Source: Aradus depressus (taxonomy: Eukaryota > Arthropoda > Insecta > Hemiptera > Aradidae). From it: a DNA stretch of 64,000 nt. The position numbers and the translations under genes are program-made. The stretch's first letter is position 1; the number at the start of each line of letters is the position of its first letter. Location of the stretch: the NCBI GenBank assembly GCA_963662175.1, contig OY759218.1, positions 18,318,480 through 18,382,479 of the forward strand, read 5' to 3'. The notes beneath the pieces are model-generated. The model ran no database searches. It worked only from the letters and a program-made list of their open reading frames with translations, and had not been told where the DNA came from. Of the stretch, positions 11,401 through 22,946 are shown piece after piece.

Positions 11401-14400
11401 AAAGTTCGCTCAAAAATTTGAAGATGTCGGTTTTGTGCAAAAATATTGAGAGTGTGAGGACAAATATTGTGCAAAAAAATGGGTATTCAATATTTTGTGG
11501 GGCATTCAAAAGTTTTCTGAATGTTTAGAAAATGTTTGCGGACCTGTCAATATTTTGTAGCATGAGAGCGCAGTGTGAGGAAATTTTGATAAAGTGTAGG
11601 TTCCAAGCTCAGTTCGCGAAGTAGGTTACGATGGCCATGGCTCGGTCGCTTCTTCAAATAATTCCTGACCCACACTCTTTTCTTATTATTATTTAAAGAC
11701 TCCTTCAACACTGCACACAATACAACTACGCTACTTTCAACCTCCGGGTTTGCCCTGGGCAAAGTAACGTATGCGGCTATGGCTGAGTACAACGCGATGC
11801 GCCGTTCTTCCATCACGATTGTTTAGTCGACACTCAAATTTTGTACAATATTTTTGTGTAGTGTGAGGGGTCCACGACCATTCAAAATTTTGTACAAAAA
11901 TAAGCTCAATATTTGTGCTCAAAATTTTGAGTGAAATTTTTGCCAGTGTGAGGGCCCCTTAAGTAGAAATCAATTGAAAAAAAAAACAGGTTATTTATTT
12001 ATTTTTTCTTGGTCATGGACGTTGATGAACTCCGTTCGTTATAGCACTGATTGCTTTATTTAATTTGTTTTTTAATCCATTCTGTGTAGGTTTGTGATAT
12101 TTTCTCTTCTGATTCCCTTTTTGCACCGTGAAGGAACTCTGGGGCAACAAGCTCGTGATTCTCTGTTACTCTGCATGGCCCTCTCAAAACAAAATGAGCC
12201 ACTCGCTGAGTATATATCTCATCACTCAAATATATGTCCAGTAAGTTGAAATATATATACTTAACCGATCTCACATATTATTTAATAAGGAAAAAGAAAA
12301 TCAATTTGTAACTTCAAAACGACTGATCTTACGAGAAAACATTCCTATTTTAAAATAGGAAGTTCTTTTATTTTAAAATAGGATGTTCTTTTATTTTAAA
12401 ATAGGATGATCTTTTATTTTAAAATAGGATGTTCTTTTATTTTAAAATAGGATGTTCTTTTATTTATTACATATGTATGTATCTCAAATGGCCACTGTTG
12501 GTTTCTGAGGCAAACTGATAAAACCTACACTGCCCGATACACCGAATGGGTATCTCCATTCAAAACACTTGTTTACATAAACAAAAGATATTGAAATAAA
12601 ATGTAAAAAAACGAGCATTTAAAATATTTTTCAATTTACAGTTATACTAAGCTCTAAATACTGTATTAGGGAGGCTTATCACAAAAACTGTAACTGACGT
12701 TATAATAAATGTATTAACACGAAATTCCATTTGTAAATTCAAAGCCTTATAATAACGACAACTTTTAATTTTCAGCAGAATCAACCGAAGGGGAGGGGGG
12801 ATCAGAGGGCTCAACTCAAAATTATCAATAACTGCCGAGGTATTCAATGTATCGACGTGACATTTTTCAAATATTTGAATTCAAAACCTCATAAGGATAG
12901 CTCCTATCAATGTTCCGCGCAATCGGTCGAAGGGAAGAGGGGGGTGAGAGAATGGGTGCTCGAATCAGATGTCTTAATAACTGTCGATGTTATGAATGTG
13001 TCGACAAAAAAATTAAATATGAGGATTCAGAAGCCATTATATAAGTCAAATATTGAGTTTTAACCTAAACGGTCGATTGGCTTTGGAGGGGGAGCGAAAA
13101 CGTAGTTGATTATTTCGTGCTGGGGAAGTACATTGTCGGTGATTCACCAGACGACTTTGTTTTTATGAGTATTTCTCTTTATAAAACTTTTCGTTTTTCA
13201 ATGCCTTTCAATCAGTCGTTCTCTGTTATTTTTTTTATTTTTCTATTTGGACACATTTGGGAAATATGGCAAAGAGGTTTTCATTGTATAATTTTTATTT
13301 TATCTAATAGTAGTGTATGAGTGATTATTCCAGTTTTTTTTAGGCTGTTTTCGGTTCGGCCTGTAGCCTTAAATCAATTACGAATACGTATTGTTTTCTT
13401 TAAATTTATTGTTTGAAATTAAAAAAAAAAAGTCACTAGTTTTTTAACGAGACCGATCCCAAATTCATATGTTCAGTAAGTAGATGCTGAGATATTCAGG
13501 TGTTTGCAAACTTTTTGAACAGTTTATATTGTTTTTATACATCAAAACATTTATTATAGAGAAAAAATCAATAATAAGCATTTTATTGAAGAAATAATGT
13601 TGGTTAATTCCAGCATTTCTTCCGGAGGTGTCTTCTTATTCTTTTCTCCGACAATATTTCGGGACACTTACAAGTCCCTTCTTCTGGTCACTATAGTTCA
13701 TAGTGACCAGAAGAAGGGACGTGTAAGTGTCCCGAAATATTGTCGGAAAAAAGAATAAGGAGACACCTCTGGAAGAAATGCCGGAATTAACCAGAGAAGT
13801 TTAAATAAGAAACACATTGTAGAAATAATGTTTCCTTGTAAAATCTAAGTTGAGCCCGCCGAAGGGTTTATTGTTTAATTTCTTGTATAAAGAAGAGAGT
13901 TTTAGACAGCAACTGGCCTAAATCTGACTTTATGTACTTATTTAAAGGTTTTAGCGACTGGACTAAGTGGGCTGTATTCACTGTTGCCTCGAGAACTCCA
14001 AGTGGAGGTGGACGACTGGCATTGTCTCACTCCTGATGATGTTAACGACATGCCGGAATTGGCTGCGTTTATGAATTCGTTGGAATTCTGCAACGCTGCT
14101 GTTCAAGTCGCTCATCCCCTTTTGGTAAAAAATATCTTGGAGTTTACATATCAGGGATTTCTGCTCCCCGTCATGGGCCCTGCTTTGCTTCAAGTATGTA
14201 TTTCATTCTCAATTTTAAGTCAGCGCATACATGTTTATTTTGTTTAAAAACTATTTTTTGTCATTGCCAATGTCATATAAATTGTTATGCAGCAGGTCCT
14301 GTGTTTTGGCCGTCAATATGTAAACGTTTCGGAGTCGAACAACTAAAATGTTATGTTAGTAGTTTTTAAGGTCGAGAAAAACAAATTCTTGAAGTAGACA

Positions 14401-16984
14401 TTACTCAACAATTATATATAGTTCAAAAAATAGTAGATCGTTATGTCACTAGTAATATAGTAGCTATATATCATGTTGCTGTAACAATAACAACATATCT
14501 AATCACTCACGTGCTTGTCTTCTGAGCTCAAGAACGTGGGTTTGAAACCCGAATGAGGCCCTTAGTTTATTTTATCTGGGAGGTAAAAGAAACTTTAGCA
14601 CGCCATCCTTCGGATGGGACGTTGAGTGATGGTACCGAGCCTGTACGATATCAGGGACTCGTTAAAGACCCCTGCCCTAAGTGAATAAAAATTTAGGGTA
14701 GGCAAAATTTAGGACTCCCACAGTAGAATCGGGCTCATGTCCACCAGAGTGACGTAAGAGCGCTCTGGTAGTAGGCGATATGACCTCGTAGTTAAAGCCC
14801 TGGCATGAGTCATAAAACCTAACCTGTAATCACTCACTATCTAATTAGTGTTGGTGTTTGTATCTAGCTCCATGTTCTCACATTAAACGAACTAATTTAG
14901 AACAATACTAATTTTTTCAACTTCTGGATGGAATGTTTATTTGTTTTTTATCACGGGTTCATGGAGAATTCATGTACCGACTTTAGTTTAAAATATGGAT
15001 CTTCAATCCGGAAACCTTCCCTTGTGTTGTCGGCAATCAACTACATAAAATATCTTATTTTTTCAATAATTTCAGAGTGCTGATCAAGAACTTATTACAG
15101 CCACTGCATATTTTGATTTGTTCATAAGAAGTCTTACTGAGCCGGCTTTGATTTACTGTTTCATCAAGTTTATTATCAGTGAAGCATACGATGGCCAGCG
15201 AATTATTGATATTTTTATTGAAAGACTGAATGGATTTTCAAAGGTATTCATTACTATCAATTTGTTTTACTTACAATTAGAATAGAGCGGATGAGTCCTG
15301 GCAGGTGGTTAAGGAAGTAGGAGGAGCGTTGGGTTGTCAACAGTGCTCCCCATCCCTTCCTAAGGGCACAGCTTGAGGAACTACCTGGAACAGGCGAGAG
15401 AGGTGGTGGGTAATACGACACCCCTTCCATTGGGCTATTCTATATGTAGAGTTCGAAGCAAAATTCTATGCCATATTTTTATGTTTTCTTGAAAAAAATA
15501 GGCTTAAACTTTTCAAAAGATTCTAGAAACTTTATTTATTTTTACCTCTCTCCTTATTCGTATTGTTGTAATTGTATGTATTATTACTTTATTCATTTTA
15601 AGATCTTGTTAGTAATATAGCATAAGAAAAACATTTCTTAAGCATTTAAGACCAATTTATTTGAATGCCTGCATAAAAATAAGTGATTTAAACAATTGTA
15701 TGCCTCAGGCGTTTGTTTGCATGCTGAGTTGACTCCATAAGTCTCATTAACCGGGTGAGCGCATAGCTGATTTTCATAGTAATCCGTTAAAACAAATATA
15801 ATCTTTAGTTGGGTAACTTTACGGAGAGGTTTTGGCACTTTTTAACTCTACAAAAAAAAAAAAATAATAAGTTTTTGTATTTTTTCTATGACCTAAATAT
15901 GAAAGGAACTTACTTGTAAATTTCCAAATTTATAGTCTACGTCAATGTGTCTCAGAATTAGGGAATGTGTAGATGACTTTCGTTTTATATATGAAAAGGA
16001 AAAATTGTTATATTTCTATTTTCTATTTCAGTTGTGTTTGGTAACTCTAGCGCTGATGCAAACATTGATTGAACTTAACTGTGAAGATATTATGCTTGAA
16101 TTAGTTTTAAAATACCTTCTACCTTGCAATCATATAATGGAATCTCAAAGGTCAAAAGTTAGTCAAGGAGATCCGTATGGCGAGAATACAGAACGGTTTT
16201 TACAACTCATTCCTATCATTCACAGGTAATATTGGAATCAAATTAAATGTATGGAGCGTGAAATGTCATTCATTATTGGAATACAATTCAAAATGTTATA
16301 CTCTGATTTGTACTGATCCATCCAGGGTTTATTATTGCATTATTAATTTTTTTTTTTTTCGTGAGACATCAGTGGCTCATAGATACTGATGATTGAAATT
16401 TCCGAAACGTTTGTTAGTTTACAAAAACTAAAAAATAAATGGGAGAAAAATATATGTGAAAACTATATTATTATCAATTTAGAATTTCTTTACACAACCC
16501 AAAAAATATGTCAAATATAATTATACTTTCAGGAATAACAAACGGGGAGACACCCTTTATGGTGACTATCGAGCGTACTTAGCTGATGCTAGATCCAAAA
16601 TAGAAGCTTGTGCCCTCGCAACATCTACCTGGCTTTATGAATACAATGGTGAAAATCCCACTTATTCAGGTAATACTTTTTTCTTAAATTTACAAAGCAA
16701 ATGTAACACAGTAATCATGACGGCAGATAATAATACTGCCATTAATGATTTTCGCTGATGAATGTGTATCAGTTCACTGCACTGGTGTGGCGTTTAAGGT
16801 AGTACTTTATTTTTTTTATTTTTGTTCTTACGAAAGGAACGCTTAAGCCACTGTTCAACCTATAAATCGTTTCTAAGTTGAGAAACGCGGACATATTGTG
16901 GAAACTTGTAATAAATAAATAAAACAAACTTATTTTTGAAATATTAGGTAAAGAGTTAATACTATATTAATAGGTAAAGAGTTG

Positions 16985-17016
<32 letters not shown>

Positions 17017-20000
17017 AGGTTTCAATATCGGGTTTAAAACTATCAATCCCATAAGCCAGTGCCTAGAGAGAGGTAGGGACAGAACAGATATTGAAAATAG
17101 AAGCGGAGTTTATAGTCTAGAGTGTGCGACGTGCAGTCAATTATACATTGGACAGACAGGACGTCGTTTTAAGGAAAGAATTAAAGAACACACGGCCGAA
17201 ATAAAGAACCGAGGAAACCGTTCTACATTCGCGACCCACATAATTGACAATAGCCACACTTTCGACCCATCTACAGGCATCAAATATCTCCATTATTGCC
17301 CAAAAAGCAGGCTACTTAATAGCTTAGAACAATTAGAAATAAATAAAGCTAACAAAAGGAACATTTGTATGAATGACCAAATTTATTTCAACTATTCCCC
17401 TTTGTTAACACCCTAAACCAGTTCTGTTTCCACATATATGTTTGTATTATCTGTTATTAATATTTGGTTCCACATATATGTTTCAAGTTATCTAAATCTT
17501 AACATTGTTATTAATTTTATTTCTAATTTTTATTATTTACTTGTATTTGTACTTATTTATTTGTTATTTTTCCCGTATTAGTCTAGTGACATTGTTTTAT
17601 GTAAATTTAGAACTAGGTTTTGTTAAGAAATATTTCATGAGTTAGCTAACGGTACAGCCGGGGGACTCCCAAGTTCTAATAGCCCCCTTTGACCTGAGAT
17701 GTATTTGAAGGGTCGCTCTCTACAAACTGACTTAGTTCATAACCTAGACCTGACGATGGTATAAAGCCGAAACCGGTAGTTATATATGTATATATATCTT
17801 TAGTGGAATAGACAATATTTCAAAAATAAGTTTGTTTTATTTATCTATAAATCGTATTATGAATGTTCTTGTTAACATGCAGGTTGTGTGGAGGGGTACG
17901 AAAGTAACTGCTCTGGGCGTGGGCCACATTTAATCGAAAAACATACATTCATAGCGTTTCTCTCTAGAAATTACCTTATACGTACGCTCATTTGGTTGGT
18001 AAGACCTACGGTTTTTCCTGTACGCCTCACATTTATTTATTTCTGTTTCCATGCATTTTTATGTTTAGTAATAGTATTTTCTTTAACACGAAGTAGCTGA
18101 TTGATTTTTGAATTTCGCAGATTTGTCACTTTTGCAAAACTACGAGGAAAACGACTTGGAACATCCCAGCTTGCCCTCGGCTGATGACCAGAGCTCTGGC
18201 TATGAAAGTTTTGCTCGGATGAACGAAGTAATAAGTGAATGTGGAAGTGGAGGGGAATTCGACAGTAGTCCGGTTGGCTCAGACTTTTTTTCTGAAAAGT
18301 CACATGGAATATCTGTCTGTATCAACACTCCTTGTATAGGTATTGTATTATATTTTGTATATTTTTTAGTTTCCTTCGAAGATTTTAGATTCGTATTACT
18401 TTTTATTTTGACTCAAATTCTTTGTAGTGGTGAGGAATGTAATGAGTGGGTTAATTCTGAGACGCGAAACTTTCAGAAAATGTGCAGATAAGTTCTATGT
18501 AATATATAGACCAGCCGTGGAAAAACCTTTCTGAAAATTGTAGGTATCCTTAATGTGTTCTTAGGTGCTTAATTCAAAAATCATACTAAATATGTCTTAT
18601 CACATACCTATCGTTCTTTCACAATTTCTTTTTTGTTTTTAATGAAATAAACTTATAAAACGGGATATAGATATAATTTTATTGTTTTAAAATATTGTAC
18701 GCGCCACGGCCGATTTTACTGAAATCAGGTGGAGCGTAGTAAGGGGAGTCTAAACAAGTGTACTGTATGTATGTATTTGGAAAAAGGACGTAATATTTAA
18801 ATTGATACCCACTTCCAGGCTGAGTCGTCTTCGCCCAGGGGCATCTAACAAAATACAAATTGCTGGCCAGGGTTTGCTATTCTATTAAATACCTTGACAC
18901 CTGAACAAATATATTTTCTGAATTTTGCAATTAAAAAGCAATCATACGCATTACGCGTGAAGTGTACGCATTTTGCTTCCTTCTTCACTCGGTACATCTC
19001 AGAAGAGTTATGAAATTTTGGAAATGGTCTTCAAACGATCATGACTGAATGCTTTGTGGATACCTGATAGTATTAGACATGCTTCTCCTGCTTTTTGGTC
19101 AGCAAGATGGTTTCTCATGATTTCCATGTGAGTGGAACAGCCGAGCAAGAGGCAAACATTAGCCCCCAACAAGATCTCTTGAACCTGGGAGCAAGAACAT
19201 TTTGTGTAATCTTTCAAACAGTCATTCAATATCTTATTGAAAGGAGTTATACTTTGTGGCCCCTTTAATTGGAGATAGACTGAACCAGTTTGTTTTTGTT
19301 TTCGTATATACAAGAAAGGAATGTATGGTTGGTGTTGGCTACCGCTGATTGTAAATGAGTTTGATGTCTTATTATGAATAATCCTTGTTGGTTAAATAAA
19401 CACGCAGAAGTTGTTTAACGTTTATATTGTCTAATCTCACAAAAAATATATACATTTAGTATACCGGTTTCGCTGTTGAACTTCGTAAGTCGAAACCGGT
19501 ACAATGTATATACTTGTAAAAATATTGAACAAGTTCATTGCTTTTATTATTTGTCCACTTTATAGGTCCGTTCCTGCAAGCTCTCTTCAACAGATTAGAG
19601 AACATGCTAACTCAGAGTCTCTACGTTAACTTACAACTGACTGGACTCATCTCAAGGCTAGCCGTATATTCGCAGCCTCTGTTGAGGTCCTTTCTACTGG
19701 ATCACTCATTTACTTTCCAGCCCAGTGTAAGATCTCTGTACCAGGTAAGCTACATTACTGGGTCATTCAATCGGTTGGATAGCTGGTTCTTTTTGGGGCG
19801 GAGCTATATCGAGTCACTTTTTGTGATTGTACTTATCACAAGCTAACTACAGTCTAAATACGATGCAAAGTTTTAAAAAAGTCATTATTTTCCTTTTAAG
19901 AAGGAGTAAATCAAGTGATAACTTGTTCGCCCCAATTTTGTCCGCAGACACACCTACATTATTGTTATTTCGAAATGTCTTTGTGTGGGCCGAATGATTA

Positions 20001-21986
20001 CGATGAAAGTTGACAAAAATAATAACTTTTTTTTTTATATTGTTTCCTATATTCCAAAATATAACTTCTATTTAATAATGTAAATCATGAAAAAAAAAAT
20101 TATTTTTAAACAAATGTTTTCTTCCCATTTACTTTTATCAGGTCCCCTCTTATTTTAATGTAAAGTACGTTTTTTTGCGCATGCACGTACATTTTCATCC
20201 GAAAATAGTTGAAGGGAATATATTTAGGAGTCAACTACAAGTTTTTCTCTAAGTAATTCAGTTTCCAAAAAAAACATTTGGTACGATTTAGCTGACCATC
20301 CTGCATATTGAAAATATATTGTATAGTGCGTTTTGGTCACCCGCCTCCACAGTTCCTCCGAAACTACTGGTCCTATTGAATTTTTAAATGATTGATCTTA
20401 TTTGAAATAATATATATAAATTATAATCAGTGACATTAGAAATCATATTATCATGCAAACATAGTCATTAGAGGGGGAATACCAATAGCAGCTAGTAGAT
20501 ACATAAACGCAAAAAACGTGGTTCTGGTATTGTGTCTCCTGAAATAAATTGAGCTACAAACATGAGGAAAGTCAAAAATAACTAATAGATTCTTTGCACT
20601 CTCAGGGTGAAGAGATAAATGCATTTTCGGCCCTTGTTATGAGAAAATGTTTTCTTCAATGAATCCCGGTCTGAATGCTATAAATTATGCCATTTTATTT
20701 ATTTTTTTATTGCAGGTCATTAGCTGCTTAAAGCAACGAATAGAAACTGTAATCAACGATTTCTCGTCAGCTCAAGTGAAAAGCCTTGTTGAAGAGTGTG
20801 AGGCCATATTATTAGATAGAGAAAACAAACTAGTAAATGTAAGGAAGTACGCTCTGCAAGGTCTCCGATCTCCATCTTCCAATTCCCTTGGAAAATTCTC
20901 TCTTAATTTCGAAAAAGGTAAGAAATCTATTATTATTTCTCATCAACAGGCCCAATATTTTCATATCACAAATATGTGTTTAATTAAGTTCATAACGTAA
21001 TACCCAATACTAAGTGACCGAGCGAAGCGAGATCCTTTATGCAGAGTAGCCATAAGTGTAGCATTCGATCTCAGATTTTCTTTTTTTTTTTTTTTTTAAT
21101 GCCTCTTATAAAACGTGTATTTTTTATATATCAAAATTATTTTTACGTCTTCGCTCTCTTCCTTCTGTTCTGATTATAAAAAATAACGATACTTCATGTC
21201 ATAAGGATAATATTGTTTCTTAATAAGCCCAAGCAAACATATGTGTAAAAAAAATCTTGTAATTTTGTCCTTGAGTGGTAAACGGAGTAATATGGAATGG
21301 GAGATGGTCGATAACTAACCATCAACATAAATTTTGTTCTTTTGTGACCTGCAGTGGTTGTCCTGAAGAGGTGACTTGATCCATTCAGCCCCTAAGCCAT
21401 TCACAACCTATTTATTGAATTGAATTTAACCAAATATTATTGTTGTTTCAATTTTTTTTTTTTTTTTTTTTTTTTTCAGATGGAAGAAAAAATCCATTTT
21501 CTTCAGCTTTTAATAGTGTTTTTAAACGAAAAAATAGTAATTATCCATCTTCCGACCGAAAATTAGAGCATGTTACTTATGGATTGAGGCATGTGAACCC
21601 TAATCTTCTATATATTTCTTTCTTTTAGGTAGTGCGTGGTTAAAATTTATAAATTATAAAGAAATATTGAGACCACCTATTGCCTAAAGTATTGTTAACT
21701 TGCCTTGTGTTAGTTATAAACAGTCTGATAACGCTTCCAGAATAGAGTAGGATACGCCGGATATAGCAAATGTCGTAAATTAAATTAAAATGCTGTTGAA
21801 CAGTGTAATAATTATAGATTATTCATCAAATGGCTGACCTTTTACAAATGAAATGTGAACATTGGTTGTTTCAGGAATGCCATGAATACAGATGAGGTAC
21901 ATAGTATTATTATGTGCGCTTTGCTGTTATCAGAATGGCTCAAAGAACTAGCTGCAATAACGCAGGAGCATTCGGTAAGTAATTAA
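8273..21986 (+). CDS. FHIP1: FHIP1-type FTS/Hook-interacting protein (13 coding exons)
   Basis: Predicted join: 8273-8422, 9784-9962, 10277-10531, 12090-12240, 13948-14193, 15076-15243, 16032-16225, 16533-16669, 18121-18339, 19566-19744, 20716-20917, 21480-21588, 21875-21986. The phases agree at every junction and total 2301 nt (766 codons plus TAA). FHIP1 proteins join AKTIP/FTS and Hook in the FHF complex, a dynein adaptor for Rab5-type early endosomes. Family-like blocks in order: MSWIRNNPFG then DPLACFDSFRRHW (exon 1), VEQLKLYEILVSYS (exon 3), IPFLHREGTLGQQARDSLLL (exon 4), LATGLSGLYSLLPRE and FMNSLEFCNAAVQVAHPLL (exon 5), LCLVTLALMQTLIELNCED (exon 7), LYVNLQLTGLISRLAVYSQP (exon 10), and SEWLKELAAITQEHS at the C terminus. 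The start is the family-typical MSW; an acceptor AG at 8260-8261 implies an upstream non-coding exon. The MSWIR start favours FHIP1 over FHIP2. Introns hold several transposons. Known: the family role. Inferred: the exact splice sites. Confidence 0.93.
11381..11959 (-). mobile_element. PIF/Harbinger-type element, internally deleted
   Basis: Perfect terminal inverted repeats (AGGGGCCCTCACACTGGCAA and complement) are flanked by TAA at 11378-11380 and 11960-11962, the TWA duplication expected for PIF/Harbinger. A 579-bp body keeps a minus-strand transposase N-terminal fragment. Sits in FHIP1 intron 3. Confidence 0.85.
11547..11816 (-). pseudogene. Harbinger transposase N-terminal fragment
   Basis: 89 codons. 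RVWVRNYLKKRPSHGHRNLL and RELSLEPTLYQNFL follow the Harbinger pattern R-W-V-R-P-x-x-x-x-R...LLRELR-L...YxNFLR. No catalytic domain is present. Confidence 0.7.
12090..12240 (+). CDS. FHIP1: FHIP1 exon 4, conserved HREG/GQQARD block
   Basis: No long forward ORF marks this exon; it was found by its match to the family block IPFxHREGxxGQQARD. Acceptor AG is at 12088-12089. The first nucleotide completes a split Lys codon from exon 3. It ends at ICP before a strong GTAAGT donor (12241). A Harbinger-derived element lies 130 bp upstream and a 23-bp minisatellite starts about 100 bp downstream. Confidence 0.9.
12342..12468. repeat. 23-bp minisatellite, about five copies
   Basis: Unit GTTCTTTTATTTTAAAATAG + GAT. 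Each unit contains the self-complementary ATTTTAAAAT. It begins about 100 bp after the FHIP1 exon 4 donor. Confidence 0.85.
13601..13793. repeat. 193-bp near-perfect palindrome (PLE-like ends in inverted orientation)
   Basis: Left arm 13601-about 13690 (TGGTTAATTCCAGCATTTCT...) and right arm about 13703-13793 are almost exact inverted copies. Each arm holds GGGACACTTACAAGTCCC-type inner inverted repeats and GACCAGAAGAAGGGAC / GTCCCGAAATATTGTCGG. The form suggests two PLE-type tails joined head to head, in FHIP1 intron 4 just before exon 5. Confidence 0.7.
14508..14820 (+). mobile_element. tRNA-derived SINE, copy 1 (FHIP1 intron 5)
   Basis: Matches the other copies in this window from the internal promoter region onward: GTGGGTTTGAAACCC (degenerate B box), then CTTCGGATGGGACGTTGAG, CTCGTTAAAGACCCC, AAATTTAGG, and GAGTGACGTAAGAGCGCTCT to a tail ending CATGAGTCATAAAACCT. 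The A-box end is lost. Confidence 0.8.
16386..16408 (+). other. Hammerhead-like core at a PLE-type tail
   Basis: CTGATGA, ten nucleotides, then CGAAAC. The following AAATAAATGGGAGAAAAATATA is shared with the copy ending near 25780. Fold not verified; stem II is weak. Confidence 0.4.
16982..17416 (+). CDS. GIY-YIG endonuclease domain of a Penelope-like element
   Basis: 144-codon ORF starting in a poly-lysine (A-run) artefact. The domain reads GVYSLECATCSQLYIGQTGR then RFKERIKEH and ends LEQLEINKAN...LLTP with a stop. GVY and YIG are the two halves of the GIY-YIG motif, with the conserved Arg in GRRFKERIKEH; CxxC before YIG is the PLE-type zinc-binding pair. In a complete PLE this follows a reverse transcriptase; that domain is missing here, so the ORF is a 3' remnant, although the domain itself has no stop. 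Confidence 0.85.
17750..17773 (+). other. Hammerhead-like core in the PLE 3' tail
   Basis: CTGACGA, twelve nucleotides with a short GG/CC stem, then GAAAC, followed by CGGTA. PLE tails are known to carry hammerhead ribozyme motifs; activity here is untested. Confidence 0.5.
19008..19313 (-). pseudogene. LINE RNase H-like fragment
   Basis: 101-codon minus ORF. VCLLLGCSTHMEIMRNHLAD followed by QKAGEA resembles the RNase H segment xxLxWVPGHxxIxGNExADxxAKEA of LINE ORF2 proteins, with the catalytic residues degraded. Lies in FHIP1 intron 9. Could also be a retroelement of another clade. Confidence 0.45.
19421..19545. repeat. Inverted PLE-type tail pair
   Basis: TATACCGGTTTCG and CGAAACCGGTA face each other around 19463-19503; outside them ATATTGTCTAA/ATATACATT blocks are also roughly inverted. 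Ends about 20 bp before the acceptor of FHIP1 exon 10. Confidence 0.55.
21480..21986 (+). CDS. FHIP1: FHIP1 last two coding exons, joined by a probable GC-AG intron
   Basis: Exon 12 (21480-21588) follows a long polypyrimidine/T tract ending in CAG. Exon 13 (21875-21986) carries the family C terminus EWLKELAAITQEHSV and TAA at 21984. The only phase-compatible junction I found uses AG|GCATGT (GC donor at 21589-21590) and gives a split Arg codon, matching the RxxNA pattern expected of vertebrate FHIP1. GTAAGT at 21975 could be a donor to a further exon; I prefer the in-frame stop because the family conservation ends about here. Confidence 0.75.
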
Positions 21987-22946
21987 AGGATTTCTGCTGA
22001 TCATATTTTTAGTCCGGCCGCTAAATTTTACCAACCAAAACTTTTTTTTTCGTCCTGGATATGGTCAAGGACTGTTTAGTACCAGAATCTGCGGAATGAC
22101 ATTTTATCGTATTGGGGAACTCTAGATTTACTCTTTTATATTTTCCACGACTCACAAATCGTGAAATATGACCGGCGTAGAAATTTTAGAAAAACAGCCG
22201 CGGATGGATCAATGAATGTTGATCCGCAGTCATATTAATTCTCTCAATTCACCTTTAATAAATGTTCTCAATTTAATACATCCTATTGATTGTTTGTTTA
22301 GGTTCTTCAGTCGAGGTAGCCGCAACTTGGAAATAACATTACTTTGCATCGGGGCGGCAGCTCAATCATATCTATACTCATGCTTGCATGTGTAATTGAG
22401 ATATTCAGATTATTCTATTTGTATATACACTGTATATAAATTGTAAATGATGTTGAAAAAATTCTGAATATAAATTATGAGCATAATTAAAATGTTTTGT
22501 TTGTAAATAAATCATGATGATTTATGTTTGTTTAAAATTTATTATCTAACCTTTGGTGTAGCTGAATGCAGCATTTCACACGAATTCACACTACACTTTT
22601 CAATTTAAGTGTAATTTAACCACTCACTGCCATCATTTGAAATTAATAGGTACATGGGCAAGGTGTCCGCATTAATCATAAATGTGCACAAAAATACAAA
22701 GAGCAAATTAACTCTATAATTATGATACAATTAATAATTAGTATTTTCCCGTTTTAAAGTAGGTTTCATTGGATTCATATGACTTTAAGATTCACAATAA
22801 TATTATCTTTATATATTCATTCCTATTCACAACTAATTCACACTAATTGAATTTGGGAAAGGCACTTGTTAATTATAACTCCAAATATATGAATATGATC
22901 TTTTATATTTACAAGTCATGCACATAGAACATAGAAAAAATTAATA
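21987..22946. other. Convergent 3' intergenic region between FHIP1 and JAK
   Basis: About 960 bp of AT-rich sequence between two facing stop codons. Forward AATAAA-type signals occur near 22256 and 22505, and a reverse one near 22540, so the 3' UTRs may nearly meet or overlap. No transposon or ORF is recognised here. Confidence 0.6.

Larger units (their letters stand above)
16871..17844 (+). mobile_element. Penelope-like element, 5'-truncated, with target duplication
   Basis: Flanked by direct repeats CTATAAATCGT at 16860-16870 and 17845-17855. The left edge (about 16916-16947) is an inverted copy of the right end (about 17811-17842, ending in GTTTTATTTAT). Such partial inverted ends are typical of PLE insertions. 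It encodes only the GIY-YIG endonuclease part, and ends with the motif CTGACGA...GAAAC. Lies in FHIP1 intron 8. Confidence 0.8.
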
